Positions 1-11,274 of a stretch of DNA of 64,000 nt are shown piece by piece. A program made the translations under genes and the position numbers. The DNA comes from Sapria himalayana (Eukaryota > Streptophyta > Magnoliopsida > Malpighiales > Rafflesiaceae), in contig JAREIK010002259.1 in assembly GCA_029783825.1 (NCBI GenBank), positions 37,717 to 101,716 of the forward strand, given 5' to 3'. Within the stretch, counting starts at the first letter, position 1, and the number at the start of each line of letters is the position of its first letter. The notes beneath the pieces were generated by a model. That model ran no database searches, had not been told where the DNA came from, and was given only the letters and a program-made list of their open reading frames with translations.

Positions 1-930
1 TGACAAAAAGCTTCAGATTTAATGGTGTATGCTTGCAGGTAGTTTGTTTTTTTTTTGTTTTGTGTTTTCAATTTAGTGAACAGGTAAAAAGATAAAGAGG
101 AGTCGGGTTTGATACTGGCAGCTACAGAGCTAGTTTAAATCGGCAAGGAATCTGTTGGGTTCCACTTGGGTAATTTTGCAAAGGGAGTTAGTTTAGTTAT
201 TGTCGATTATGGTTTGTAAGTGAGTTGCGTAGTTGTTCGGGATTTCGACAATGTTTTGCAATGTTCTGTAATGTTAGTATAATTGATGTCTGTAAATGGA
301 GTCTGTGAAGGGGGGGGGGGGGATATCATATTAAGTTTTTGCAGGATTGAACATGTGCAGAAAACCTATTTTGTAACATGGTATAGTAGTGAATAGGAGT
401 CATTCACAAATGTTCAATCCTGCAAAAACGTCATGCTTCAGATGTATAACATTGAATGTTAGGAGTGTGTGTTAGAATTGTCTCACATTAAAAATTTCAT
501 GTAAATTATGATGTTTATATATGAATTATGGGGTGAGTTTTCTTTTCCTTTTAGTTAGTTTTAGGAATGATTTTGGATTTAGCACATTTCCTAATAATTT
601 TATTTAGTAATAGTCAAACAGCTCTATGATATTTTTTTTTGTAGTACACAAGATATATTGAGATAAATTTTTATTTTTTTATGAAAATAATTCATAATAT
701 CTTAATTTCTTCTATCAATTACTGCTTTCAAATGAAAGACTACTTGCTGACATGTTTTCAATGGTATTTAGAGGACCTCGAGTAATTTTTTCTTCACAAT
801 TAATGTGCATGATATATATGCATAGTTTGTTGCATTGACTTTAGCAGACTTGTTCTTGGGATGGTGTTATGTTGGCTTCTTGTATTCAAACTCAAATTTG
901 TATCAGAACAATTTTTTTTATGTTGTATAG
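1..930. other. Intron-like left edge, no gene recognised
   Basis: AT-rich sequence lying upstream of the first recognisable RopGAP exon, so it is probably intron or upstream part of that pseudogene. It contains a run of about 13 G near 310-322 and a 20-bp inverted repeat listed separately. I looked for further upstream exons of the RopGAP and found none that I could support. Confidence 0.5.
335..429. repeat. 20-bp perfect inverted repeat (hairpin)
   Basis: Positions 335-354 read as the exact reverse complement of 410-429 (arm begins GTTTTTGCAGG), separated by 55 bases. The single strand would form a stable stem. It may be the remains of a small foldback or MITE-like element. No target duplication was evident outside the arms. 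Confidence 0.7.
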
Positions 931-991
931 ATTTGGTAATAAAAATCTTGAGGCTACTAAAATTGAGCTGAGACAACGGATTGCAAAAGAG
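931..991 (+). pseudogene. RopGAP pseudogene exon a
   Basis: A TTGTATAG acceptor precedes 931 and a GT lies at 992. The first base completes a codon from an upstream exon not found here. The reading includes LEATKIELRQRIAKE, which matches the start of the REN1 C-terminal coiled coil almost residue for residue. It ends in phase 0 and joins in frame to the exon at 1089. Confidence 0.75.
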
Positions 992-1088
992 GTTGTTACT
1001 TGTTTTTCACGTTTCTCAATCTTTTTACTTTGGCACTTCTTATTGTCAGTGATTTTAATATTTTCTTTGGGTGGTCTATGTGATTTAG

Positions 1089-1172
1089 GTCCGAGGAGAT
1101 GGAATTCTAACTGAAATTTTGGAACAGAGGAAGCAGGATTTGCATGAGCTTTGCTTGACTCTTGAACAAGAT
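1089..1172 (+). pseudogene. RopGAP pseudogene exon b
   Basis: Acceptor GATTTAG before 1089 and a consensus donor GTATGTG at 1173 enclose 28 codons in phase 0. The reading contains ILEQRKQDLHELCLTLEQD, the counterpart of the family's LERRKQALHERRLALEQD heptad stretch. Replacement of conserved arginines suggests relaxed selection. The following 6.3-kb intron holds the hAT element at 1523-5068. Confidence 0.78.
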
Positions 1173-1522
1173 GTATGTGTTTCCTTATTTCATATTGCGA
1201 TCCCTCATTTTCCATATGAAGTGACTAGTGTAACCACAATTTGGTATACAATGGTTCTAACCCAATTAAATTAATGGTACATGCTTTGCAGCTGATATAG
1301 TTCCAGATTATCTCCTAACCCACTGGCGGGACAGATACAATTTTTGGTTTCACCCATAATTATAGGTGTCAAGCATGCTAAGCCAGGGTTGGCAATCCCT
1401 ATTTTTTTGGTCCAAATATATGTCATGCTGGCTTGAACATGGCTTGGTTTGGGTTCCGGGTCTTGTGTCAGATCAGGACCCAAATAATGGAACAGGTCCG
1501 TTATTGTAGGTTTGCACTAGGA
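1173..1522. other. Intron sequence before the hAT insertion
   Basis: Intron of the RopGAP pseudogene. A moderately GC-rich stretch (about 1320-1500) has short inverted words of the GGGTC/GACCC type, which may be an old element end. Nothing coding is recognised. It ends with the target duplication CACTAGGA (1515-1522) of the next element. Confidence 0.5.
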
Positions 1523-4500
1523 CATAGGTTTCAGAGGCATTTTCTAAGCACGCCTGGGGGCGAGGCGATGAAGAAACGCCTCGAGGCATTTGAAAAAAAG
1601 CGGAAAACATTACAGCATCGTGTTTTTTTACGTGTCCTTAAATAAAAGAAAAAATAACCCAAAATAGCTTACAGATCAATAAGTTCGACGACGCAAACCG
1701 GTGTTTTATTCTATAGCGTCAATCGCATCTCGGCTTCTGGGCTTCATTTGCAGGTCTGTCATTTGCCCTTCACTTCAAGCTCTCCCTCTCTTAACCTTTT
1801 CATCTCTCCCGAATCTTTATTCCTCTTCAGATTTTTCTTTTCTCCTGTTATACGAGTTTAATGAAATTGAATGAAATTCCTCTTCATCTCTTTATCTTCT
1901 TTTCTCCTTTCTCTTGAAACCCATCTCTCTTCAAAGGTTCAAGCTCTCCCTCTCGTAATCTCTTCATCTCTTTTTTATTAATTTTTTTAAATTTTGAATT
2001 TTAATTAATTGAACCAATTAAATTTTTAATATTTTTTTTAAATTCCTCTAAAAAAATATAAGTTTTTTGAAATTTAAAGCTTTAGAATTTAAACAAATAA
2101 AATTCTTAATTCCATTTGTAAATTCCTCTTAAAAAATATTGGTTTTATAAAATTTAAATCAATTAAATTATGAATTTCATTTTTAAATTCCTATCAATTA
2201 TGTCTTGTTAAGTTATTATTTTTTTGTCAATTATATTGTTATATAGAAATGTGAATATTTTTATTGGTATTTCTTTTAGAATGAGTTCCTCCAATTTGAA
2301 AAATTCAAGAAAAGATTGTGTGGAAATATATTATTGAAGTTTTTGGGAAGTAATATTTGAAATATAAATTTTGCAATCAAAGATATGCGTGAGGGGTGAA
2401 TAGACTCAATCATCACTTAGCCAGAACTCACCATGGCATGAAACTATGCCCCAGGGTTAATGAAGATGTTAGTTTGGGGTGCAAAGAGGCATTGACCAAT
2501 TTTAAGGATCAAAAAATAAAAAGAAATGAATTCTTCAAAGAAATTGGTATGGGTCTAACATCAATGCATGAGAGTTCCTTAGGGAGTGGGAGTGGCAGTG
2601 GGAAACTTATACCTAGGGGATCTATGGATAAATTTACCACTTCACAATCTCATCAAAGTACTTTGAATTCAAGGTGGGGAAGCAAGAAGAAATGAAAGAA
2701 TTGGGTAGAAAAATTGGTAAGTTTATGTATTCAAAAGGTCTCCGATTCAACATTGTGAATGATCTTTATTAGATTCCTATGATGGATACAGTTACAAATT
2801 TTGAGCATGGGTTTAAGTTTCCTTCTATGCATGAATTGAGGACATAGATTCTTAAAAAAATAGGTGAATGACCTAAGTATCATTATGAAAGATCACAAAA
2901 AAAACTTGGAAATGATATGGATATTCAATAATGTCTGATGGTTGAACAGTTGGGAAGAGTAGATGTCTTATCAATTTTTTTGTGAATAGTCCTACTGGTA
3001 CTTAGTTTATGAAATTAATTGATACTTCTAATATAATAAAAAATGGGGAATTGGTGTTCAAATATCTTGATGATATGGTTGAAGAAATTGGGGAGAAGAA
3101 TGTCGTGTGAGTCATTACTGATAATATCTCTAATTATGTGAATGTTGGAATGAGACTTATGAAAAAAAAGAGAAGATTGTGGTGGACTTTTTATTTTACA
3201 CATTGTATTGATTTAATGTTAGAGGATATTGGAAAGATAAATGTTCATACTACTACACTTACTTGAGTTAGGCAAGTAGTGAAATTCATATATGGGCATA
3301 CTTGGGTTCTTAGCTTAATGGGAATATTTACGAAAAATCATAAACTTCTTTGTCTAGCAATTACATGGTTTGCTACTTCATTTCTTACTCTCCTAAGTAT
3401 TTATAAGCAAAGCAAGCTCTTATACAATGTTCTCCTTAAAAAATTGGTGTTCAAGGAAATGGGTTAAAAATGTTAAAGGTGTGAAAGCTCAAAATATAGT
3501 ATTATTTGATCCAAATTTTTGGTCTCATTTTTTTTTTGCATAAAGATCACTGTTCTATTATTTAGTATCTTGAGAGATGTTGATTCAGAGGAAATATCAA
3601 CTATGGGTTATATTTATGAGCTGATGAATTCAGCTATGGAGAAGATTGCATTGAATTGTGGTGGTGTGGAGATGAAATATGACCCAATTTAGAGAAAATT
3701 AATGCAAGATAGATTTTGCAACTTCATTGATATTTACACGCAGAAGGTTATTATCTTAATCCTCAATTATGGTATGAGGATATGTTCTCTAATGTTGATA
3801 AGGTGAGGAAATGATTATTTGAATGTATGGATAGGATATTCGATTATAAAGAATATTTAAAAGCTGACATTCAGTTGGACTCATTTGACTAAGTATTGGG
3901 TGAATTTGAGAGTCGTATTGTAATTGATTCTCAGACATTAAGAAGCCCTACAAGTTAGTGTATGTGTTTTGGGTATTCAATACCAGAGTTGCTATAGTTT
4001 GATATTCGAGTCCTTAGCCTTACTTGTAGTACTTCGGGATGTGAAAGAAATTAGAGTACATTTGAATTGGTAATATTTTTATATTTGTAAATTTTTATAC
4101 ATGTATTTTTATTTTAATATTAAAAAATTTTATTTTATTTTAACATATACATTTCTTTATTTTATTATTTGTAGATATATACAAAAAAAAAATAAACTTG
4201 AACATTAAAGGTTGAATGCTCTTGTGTATGTAAGGTACAATACTAGTTTGAGAGAACGAAGTCTACAAAAAAAATAAAATATTGATCTGATTTTGGTAGA
4301 GGAGATCGATTCGGATGTTAAATGGATTGCAGAGAAAAAAGATCTCCTCTCACTTGATCTTTGTTGGCTTCAAGATGATGAGTTATTTAATGTTGATGTT
4401 ATTAAAGTAGTATTATCTAACTTCCAACATACTCAAGTATCATCGGATCATATGATTTTTTCATATTTCTACAAAAAGAAACATAATAAAGTAACAAGTA

Positions 4501-5068
4501 CTCAAAAATTGAAGTTATAAATTTGATAAAATTTAATAAAAAAACTTATAATATTTATATCTAATTATTAATTAATACTAGGTACAAGTGGAGGCATAGA
4601 CAAAAAAAATGAGTTCAATTTGATACCAATTATTGAAGATGAAGATTTACATGAAATTGGGATAAATGATAATTGATATTTACCTATTTTTATTACATTG
4701 GATGAGGATGATGATGACATCGATGAGGAGAATTTAAATTGAAATAATTTACTTTATTTCATATTTTATGACTTGGTTATGACTTTTTGTTAAAATTTGA
4801 AGCTATTATTATAGTTGAATCTATTTTAAATTTTATGACTTTGTTATGATTTTTTGTGAAAGTTGTGAACTAATATGTCTTTTTTTTTAATTCTGATGAA
4901 TTGTTTTCATATTTTTATTTATGCTATTTTATTTTATATATTTTTAATAATAAATTAATTATATATTGTGAGAATCAAAAAGCTTACATCTCAATGCCTT
5001 GAGGCTTACGCCTCGCCTCACGAATTTTAAAATAATCTCATCTTATGCTTTCGTCTTTTAAAACTTTG
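1523..5068 (+). mobile_element. hAT transposon with decayed transposase, full length
   Basis: The element is flanked by an 8-bp near-perfect target duplication, CACTAGGA at 1515-1522 and CACTAGAA at 5069-5076, diagnostic of the hAT superfamily. The left end starts CATAGGTTTCAGAGG and the right end reads, in reverse complement, CAAAGTTTTAAAAG, giving short imperfect terminal inverted repeats. Subterminal GGCG/CGCC-rich motifs sit at 1550-1600 and 4995-5020. Inside is a BED-type transposase reading frame with many stops. The MITEs at 24268 and 50185 share the CATAG ends and the GGCG/GCC subterminal composition, so this looks like a representative of their autonomous source family. Confidence 0.82.
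2281..4740 (+). pseudogene. hAT transposase pseudogene (BED / DUF659 / hATC)
   Basis: The reading begins near ATGAGTTCCTCC at 2281. A BED-type zinc finger follows near 2360-2450 (CNQRYA, then VNRLNHHLARTHHGM). A DUF659-like and RNase-H-fold central part runs through about 2700-3900, with recognisable words such as FMYSKGL, VITDN and KFIYGHTW. A C-terminal dimerisation motif GCERN-STFEL lies near 4035-4075, and an acidic tail near 4290-4740. An intron with GT (about 4072) and AG (about 4173) interrupts the hATC region. Numerous TAG and TGA codons stand where the family has tryptophan or arginine, which fits deamination of methylated cytosines. It cannot encode a working transposase. Confidence 0.8.
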
Positions 5069-5488
5069 CACTAGAATACTTTTTTCATATCTACCCATAA
5101 CCTTCATTGAAATTGTGGAACAGGTCCAACGAGGTGCACGTTGCTTCCCTGCCTAATTTTCATATCTATCCATAACCATCGTTGAAATTGTGGGTTTGCT
5201 GCACTAGGATACTTTTTTATTGTGAATGATCAAATAAAATGTAAATAATTAAAACTCATGACTTTATAATAACAAGTGACAACTTAAGGCCTGTAAATAA
5301 AAATAAAAAACATAAGGATAATTCACATATTGAGTGTTCTCATCAAAAATAAAGATATAAAATGAAAAAAAATTAGCAATACTCTTATCAAGTTAGTGTG
5401 TAAACATGTAATGCATCAAATTTGAAAAAATAAAATATAAGTTGACTTCTTTAAAGTCTTTGTAAATATATTGGTTGATAAATTTGTT

Positions 5489-5532
<44 letters not shown>

Positions 5533-7290
5533 GTTATAATAATGGTTTTATATTGGATTTTTTCTTGAAAAAAGAATTGATTAATCTGGATATGTTTTTT
5601 ATTCTAGTTAAATATTGAATTGGCAGTTATATATTTTGTAGTCTTACTATCATAGTATAGAGCAAGAAAAATAAGTAAAATTCTAATTTTTTCAAAAAGA
5701 TGTCAAATTTATAGTATGTTATAAATAATTGTCATTATTATCTTAAATTTTGTCTTTGCAAATTTATTTTGATATATCAAATGGTTGTGGAATTAGACCA
5801 AATTTTTCTTCTCGAGGAAATAAAGCTTTTGTCGATGCATATTCATGTTGAAATGCAATCTCTACTCAATTTGAGGATGAACAATTGTAATAAAGACATT
5901 AGACTTCTTATACATATTAATATAATACTTCCACTACAACAATGTAGGCATTGAAAATTGACTTCTTTTATTGATTAGGCAATCTTTGATAGGTTTCAAC
6001 TCAAATCTTGTAATGATGGACGAATTGACAACTTAGCTTAATTAATTAATTGGTAACGTAGCCATACGTGCAAACTAATTAATCATAGTATACATTATAT
6101 ATGATTGATGATTCCAGGGTAGTTATTTACTTCTTTGCTTCATTGTCCAACATTCCTATAATTGATATATACTTTTGTGTCACTTTCAGTACGAAAGAGA
6201 GCTAGGAGCTAAGTGTTAGAAAGGATAAAAGAGGAAGGATTCACTTGTATGAGTTGTAGAAGTAGTATAGTTTTCTCTACTAGATATCTATTTTTAATTT
6301 AAGGTATGCCATATTGAGTTAGTGTCCTAATAAAGGATATTTGATAATTCATCACATATTGATCAAAAAAAAAGTAACTCATGAGAAATATATTTTAATA
6401 TATTATTATTTTTAAGATTTTAATATTTTTTTCAATTATGTTTTGATAATTTCATAAATTTTAGTGAAAATAGATAATATGTAAATTTTATCTTTAAAAA
6501 CAAATATCTAATTGTATTAAAAATAATTATCCACAAAAATTATAAAATATTTAATACTATCATGAGTAATAGTTCTATATGGTTTCAAATTACTAAATAA
6601 GTCATGTAGATTGGGTCCCTAAAAGTACTCTATTGACATGTATGATTGAAAGTTTTCGTATGTGTTTCTAAGAAATGTTATGAACAAATAATACACATAT
6701 AAGAATATTTGACCTAACATATATCTCTTACCGTGTAAAACAATATCATTTACAATAACATCAAAGATTCTAGAATCAAAAAATATAATAAATAAAAATT
6801 AATTATTTTTAGCATAAAATCTAATTGAAAAGTTCACAACCCAAAAGTTATAAAAGTCTATTTGTAAAAGGTATGATATTTTACTTTCATAGGAATCTGT
6901 AGTCTCTAAGAAAATAAATCATTCATAATATTTTTTGGAATTGGTAATAGATTCGATGGATGTATGCTTAGAATATTTAAGTGTTGAACTAGTAATATAG
7001 TCTAGAACTAGGAATTTGTGGTTCAAGATATAATGTTTAGCATCTATCCTAATGATGTCTTGCTCTACAGCAATAAAAAACATACTCAAAGATCAATAAA
7101 ACTTTAAGATGCATATGTGCAAGTGTATGCTTTTATATAATTGAATAGATTGAGATAACATACATGTCAGGTGGTATTATTCATAATAAAATAAATAAAA
7201 AAATTATAAAATAAAAAAATTGTAATTATAAAATTTTTTCTAATGCTGGTATGTAAAGATCTAGAATATCATGCTTGAAGAAAAGAAAGG
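5069..7290. other. AT-rich intron sequence, no gene recognised
   Basis: Intron of the RopGAP pseudogene. It starts with an imperfect direct repeat of about 35 bp (CATATCTACCCATAACC at about 5103 and again near 5160). After a GT/AT microsatellite there is about 1.8 kb of very AT-rich sequence that may be the decayed LTR of the copia remnant to its right. No frame of interest was found in it. Confidence 0.45.
5491..5532. repeat. Compound (GT)n(AT)n microsatellite
   Basis: About ten GT dinucleotides are followed directly by about eleven AT dinucleotides. It lies in the large intron of the RopGAP pseudogene and should be polymorphic in length. Confidence 0.9.
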
Positions 7291-7450
7291 TAAGTTACTG
7301 CTTATTTTATGCCTTTGTGAAGATGTCTACTTATTATGTTATCTGAATATAAATAGTTAACTGTTGTAATTGTCTCATCATAAATATTCTCATTGTAAAA
7401 TAAGTTGTTCACCTTTATGTGATTCTTTTTTTGTATATGTAGCAATTGGA
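7290..7450 (-). mobile_element. Ty1-copia RNase H remnant
   Basis: Read on the minus strand this stretch keeps the family landmarks of the end of copia pol: a degenerate KNHIKVNN corresponding to the KHIEVD box, then NIYDETITT, then VDIFTKA, the conserved (A)DIFTK box. Frame changes separate them. It stops about 40 bases before RopGAP exon c, so the copia copy is truncated there. It is a short fossil with no coding capacity. Confidence 0.55.
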
Positions 7451-7488
7451 TTTATGTATTTATTTTGTAGTATGTTTACATTTAATAG

Positions 7489-7602
7489 GTATCTAGATTG
7501 CATCAGCAGGTAGAAGTTGAAGAGAATACGAAAGATCCACTCAAAGTTTGTTTGAGTATATCTTCTAAACAGAGCACTCATTCATGGGTCCCAAATTCTG
7601 AA
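7489..7602 (+). pseudogene. RopGAP pseudogene exon c
   Basis: The acceptor TTTAATAG is followed by 38 codons in phase 0 and a GT at 7603. VSRLHQQVEVEENTKDPLK, then VCLSISSKQ, corresponds to the family's VSRLQEQLQAERDLRAALE and VGLSMSSGQ. Spacing and length equal those expected of this REN1 exon. It directly continues the LTLEQD end of exon b. Confidence 0.72.
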
Positions 7603-7640
7603 GTGATTATATATCCTTGACTCCCTCCTTGCCCTACACA

Positions 7641-7661
7641 CCCCCCCCCCCCCCCCCCCCC
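7641..7661. repeat. Poly-C tract (21 C)
   Basis: An uninterrupted run of about 21 cytosines lies in the short intron between RopGAP exons c and d. It is the longest homopolymer of C or G in the window. Its exact length may be a sequencing uncertainty. Confidence 0.85.
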
Positions 7662-7718
7662 ATCCCAACTATTCTTTTTCTTTGTTTTAACCCCTGCACA
7701 TTCTTCTGGCAAACTGGT

Positions 7719-7879
7719 ACAATGAAGGCAGTGGACGAGATTGAGGAGCTTCTTATTCCTAGCACTGATATGACTAGATTGAAGCCCAAAGTCATGAAAC
7801 TTCATGATTATCATTGTCAGAAAGAACAACATGAATCTGATTCTTTTATATATATGTGTTCCAATCCTGACACCCACTT
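7719..7879 (+). pseudogene. RopGAP pseudogene exon d
   Basis: The reading EIEELLIPSTDMTRLKPKV, then MKLHDYH, matches the family stretch LEEIALAEADVARLKQKVAELHHQL. A consensus donor GTGAGTG follows at 7880. The acceptor side has no clean AG at the expected place, so the left border is approximate. The 161-nt length leaves two bases that pair with the single leading base of the next exon. Confidence 0.68.
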
Positions 7880-8056
7880 GTGAGTGTAATGTGAGACATG
7901 TTACATGTTCACTTATGAAAAATTTTTTAGTTTTGAAAATGGATAAGACTAGAGATTTTGGGAATACAAAATAATGGTTCTTTGATTTATTGGGTCTCTT
8001 CCAGTACTGACTCCTAGAAGTGTGCTTTTATTTTTATTGATATTGGTCCTCTGCAG

Positions 8057-8126
8057 GAAATTTCAATTAAAGGATTTTGTTAGAAATTCTGTTTCCCCAG
8101 ATCATGATTGGAAAGTGCAAAGAGAG
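8057..8126 (+). pseudogene. RopGAP pseudogene exon e
   Basis: The acceptor CTCTGCAG lies before 8057. The reading KFQLKDFVRNS, then DHDWKVQRE, corresponds to the family's RFLQQDFDTTL and NHERKQRTE. After the last matching codon (GAG, 8124-8126) the genome has CTGCC where a GT donor is expected, so the splice donor seems mutated. The next matching exon is 22.3 kb away. Confidence 0.65.
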
Positions 8127-8139
8127 CTGCCTAATTCTT

Positions 8140-9329
8140 AACTTATTTATTGATTGAAACATAATGAAGAACATTAGATAAAATAAATGGATTTCGTTTG
8201 TGATAACAGTTGGAACAAATATGTCAAACAAACAGAGAGACATGCTCAAATAGGTATTTTGCAACTGTATACTATATAAACAAATAGGTAATATATTAAT
8301 ATAAATGTAGATTTGTATACAGAGAGGGCACACATACAGGGCACTCCAAATCTAACCAATTGTTGTTCCTCACATAGAAGTAGACATATTCAATGGATTG
8401 GGTGAATCAGGTCAACATTTGGAATAATCATTTTATTTCCAGCTCAAGGTATCGCAGCCCAGCTTGATAGATCAAGTATTGCTGCCCCAACTGCTGGTCT
8501 GGGTTTGGCTTAGTGCATCTTGATTATGAGATATTTATATACATTATGATGCGCCCACACCTTTTTTTGATAATCGTATGCACCCAGGACAGTTTATTAT
8601 GTTTGTGCTATAGATCAAGAGTTGATATGAAAACAAAATATCTTGTTATATGTAAATGATTTTATTTTCAGATTTATTTTTGTTAATTAAACATGGACCA
8701 AAGCAATTGAGATTATGATGCTCATTTGTTAATTAGATTTATGGATGTTATAATTTTTATTCAATTTTTTTCTCTTATTGCTTAGTTTGTTCTTTTTATG
8801 AGAACACCTAACTTATTAGTTGTCCAAATCATTTTTTTCTTATTATATAATGGAGACATATATGATATTTTTTTTATATTAAATATTTATTTTATATTTC
8901 ACATTTCAAATTATAATATAGTAGTAAAACAATATGTATGTATGAAGATAAGGGTTTACAAACCCTTGAAGAGTTGCACATGCACCCAATTGGTAGAAAG
9001 AAAAGTTCTTAGGTGCTTGCATAGCACAAGCACGTGCACATTGCAAGCATGTGCATAATACAAGCATGCGCAAAGAGAGAATAGTGGTGCTGCATGCACA
9101 GTAATCTACGAGTGCATAGGACCACAGTTTTGTGCATGGTGGTAAGCATAATGGTGAGCCTGGTGTTGAGCATGTTGGTGTGCATAATGGCGTGAGGTAG
9201 ATGCCTAATTGGTTAAGTTTTTTTGACAATGGTACAAAAAAAGAGAGATTAAATCTTAATTCGGTTTGAAAATAATTAGAATTTGGTACAACTTTGATTT
9301 TTAGAAGAATCAATATAGATTATCATAAC
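8140..9329. other. Intron start, TGCA/CATG-rich patch, no gene
   Basis: Start of the 22-kb intron of the RopGAP pseudogene. At 8950-9190 there is an unusual patch dense in GTGCA, GCATG and TGCATA words, reminiscent of a degraded short repeat or element end; a similar patch occurs at 11140-11290. The remainder is AT-rich with no supported gene. The target duplication ATCATAAC (9322-9329) of the next element ends it. Confidence 0.45.
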
Positions 9330-10320
9330 CAAGGAAGCACGGCCACGGCTCCCTACAGCCGTGTCCGTGTGTCCGACACCTGGACACAACACGGACACGA
9401 CACGGATACGTATCTGATACGCCATGTGGCGTATCATATGCACAATCCGTATCCGATACGCCGCGTGGCGTATCGGATGGTTGCGTCGGTAGCCGTATCC
9501 ACGTCTATAGTGCCCGATGTCCGACGACGTTGGGTGGCCAACGTCGCAGCATGGGCGACGTTGACCATTGGCAGGGACGGGTGTGATTTGAGGGGAGAGG
9601 GAGGGGTGGCGCGATTTGAGGGGAGAGGCAGGGGCGGGCGAGTTTGAGGGGAGAGGAAGGGGCGGGCGCGTTTGAGGGGAGAGGCAGGGGCGGGCGCATT
9701 TGAGGGGAGAGGCAGGGGCTGGTGGGATTGAGGGGAGAGGCAGGGGCGGGCGGGGGGGCGTGATTGAGGGGAGAGGGGCGGGCGGGCGTGATTGAGGGGA
9801 GAGGGGCGGGCGGGCGTGATTGAGGGGAGAGGGGTGGGCGGGCGTGATTGAGGGGAGAGGTAGGGGCGGTCGTGCTTGAGGGGAGAAGCAAGGGTATAAA
9901 ATAAAATATTTTTATAAAATAAAATAAAAAATATATATTTTTATATAATATAATTATAAAATATTATTTTATAAAATAAAATAAAATAAAATATTTTTAT
10001 ATAATAAAATAAAAATAAAAATATTTATTTTTTTATCATGCCTAATATTTATAATTAATAAAATAAAAATAAAAATATTATTTTATATAATAAAATAAAA
10101 TAAAATAAAAATATATATTTATTTTATATAATAAAATATTTTAATTTAATTTAATAAATTTTATAAAATACTTAATATTTATAATTAATAATTTTTATTT
10201 TTATTTTTATTTTTTTATCATGCCGTATCCTAGCCGTATCCGTATCCTAGTTTTTTAGAATTTGTCGTGTCCCCGTATCCTGTCGTGTCGTATCCCTGTG
10301 TCCGTGTCCATGCTTCTTAG
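9330..10320. mobile_element. Non-autonomous hAT element with G-rich minisatellite
   Basis: The element has a perfect 8-bp target duplication ATCATAAC at 9322-9329 and 10321-10328. Ends are CAAGGAAGCACGG on the left and, in reverse complement, CTAAGAAGCATGG on the right. Both subterminal regions are built of CGTGTCC, CGTATCC and GATACG words in both orientations. The centre holds an 11-copy G-rich tandem repeat and then a 300-bp almost pure A/T block. No transposase is present. A 636-bp relative lies inverted at 40801-41436. Confidence 0.85.
9585..9894. repeat. 28-bp G-rich minisatellite, about 11 copies
   Basis: Each unit contains TTGAGGGGAGAGG followed by a variable GGGG/CGGGCG run. Period is 28 bp, two neighbouring units near 9766-9821 are identical, and one unit is expanded by a G run. 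Every unit supplies several runs of three or more G, so the plus strand could fold into G-quadruplexes. The antisense frame is a proline-rich open frame that only reflects the repeat. Confidence 0.9.
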
Positions 10321-10328
10321 ATCATAAC

Positions 10329-11160
10329 TGATGTAGGTGAAGGAAAGTCCCAGTGGTTGTTAGATATTCTTTTCAAAAGAAGATTAAGAATTTTATGCAG
10401 TGATGTGAGAGACATACTAATTATTAGAGTTATCTAGAAATTCTCACCAAATTTATTTTCTTTGGTACTTACTAGAAAGGAGTATATAAAATTATTCTCT
10501 AAGACAATAATCTTTCTTGTATCACTAGTTATTTTGTTTTTATTCACTTTAGACTTTTTGATTATCAACACGAGCAAATATTTATATCGCTAATAGTTAT
10601 ATTCTATTATATATATATTTTTTTATTCTGAAAGTTATTGAATATGATAATATTTAAATTTAATTATTATTACTTTTTTATGTCATATTTATTTTTGATT
10701 ATCATATTTATTTATTTTTTATTAGTTATCTATTCAGATATTAAATTCTGACTTTATCTTTATTTTTATTGATATTTATTTATATAATCAGAAAATTGAA
10801 TTGATTATATTCTATATGTTTTCTTTTTCAGTAAGATTTTTCTTTAGATATTTGAGTGTTTTAAATTCATTACTTGTGCATTATCAGTTTGGTCACTTAT
10901 CACTAATTAAATAGAGAATAATATCAAAGACAATTATATAAGTTTTTATTTTACTCTAGTATTCATTGAAGGTAAAAATATTACTAAGACATGACTTGTA
11001 GAGTAATTGTTAGTATGACATTATATTCTTTGTATATGTTACATTTTATTATCATTATTATGTTTTATTTTATTATTGTCTGGGCTATTCCAATCCTATG
11101 TTAATTATTTGTCTTAGAGTCAAATCTTAGCAAAGAAAATTTGACAAAAGTGTGAGGCAT
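10329..11160 (+). mobile_element. Possible fossil of copia protease/pre-integrase region
   Basis: Very AT-rich sequence that resembles, with many indels, the plus-strand copia remnant at 22030-22440. Landmarks are a degenerate IINTSKYLYR in place of the I-DSG-S-H protease box near 10560, and near 10850 a stretch (TTTGAGTG... CAGTTTGGTCACTTA) matching that remnant's TTTGAGTT... CAATTTGATCACTTA. It is far too decayed to code. Confidence 0.35.
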
Positions 11161-11225
11161 GAGGCATGCATTGTAACAATATAGTGCACATGAAGCATGC
11201 ACTATAATTGTTTAGAGCACATAAG

Positions 11226-11274
11226 GCAAGCAATATAACAACATAGTGCATGTATGTGTTGTTATATTGCTTGC
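11226..11274. repeat. 18-bp perfect hairpin
   Basis: Arm 11226-11243 (GCAAGCAATATAACAACA) is the exact reverse complement of 11257-11274, with a 13-base loop TAGTGCATGTATG. It lies in a patch rich in AGTGCA and GCATG words (11140-11290). No product is assigned. Confidence 0.75.

Noticed and set aside
7578..7883. Overlapping open frames across the poly-C tract
   Set aside because: The glycine- or proline-rich part is the homopolymer. Only the 7719-7879 part on the plus strand is retained, as a RopGAP exon.
8451..8520. Exon-like piece after TTTATTTCCAG reading QGIAAQLDRSSIAAPTAGLGLA
   Set aside because: It has a good acceptor and nice composition but does not match the RopGAP at this position, and the exons on either side join without it.
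9505..9891. 128-aa proline-rich open frame on the minus strand
   Set aside because: It is simply the translation of the 28-bp G-rich minisatellite and adjacent subterminal repeats of a hAT element.
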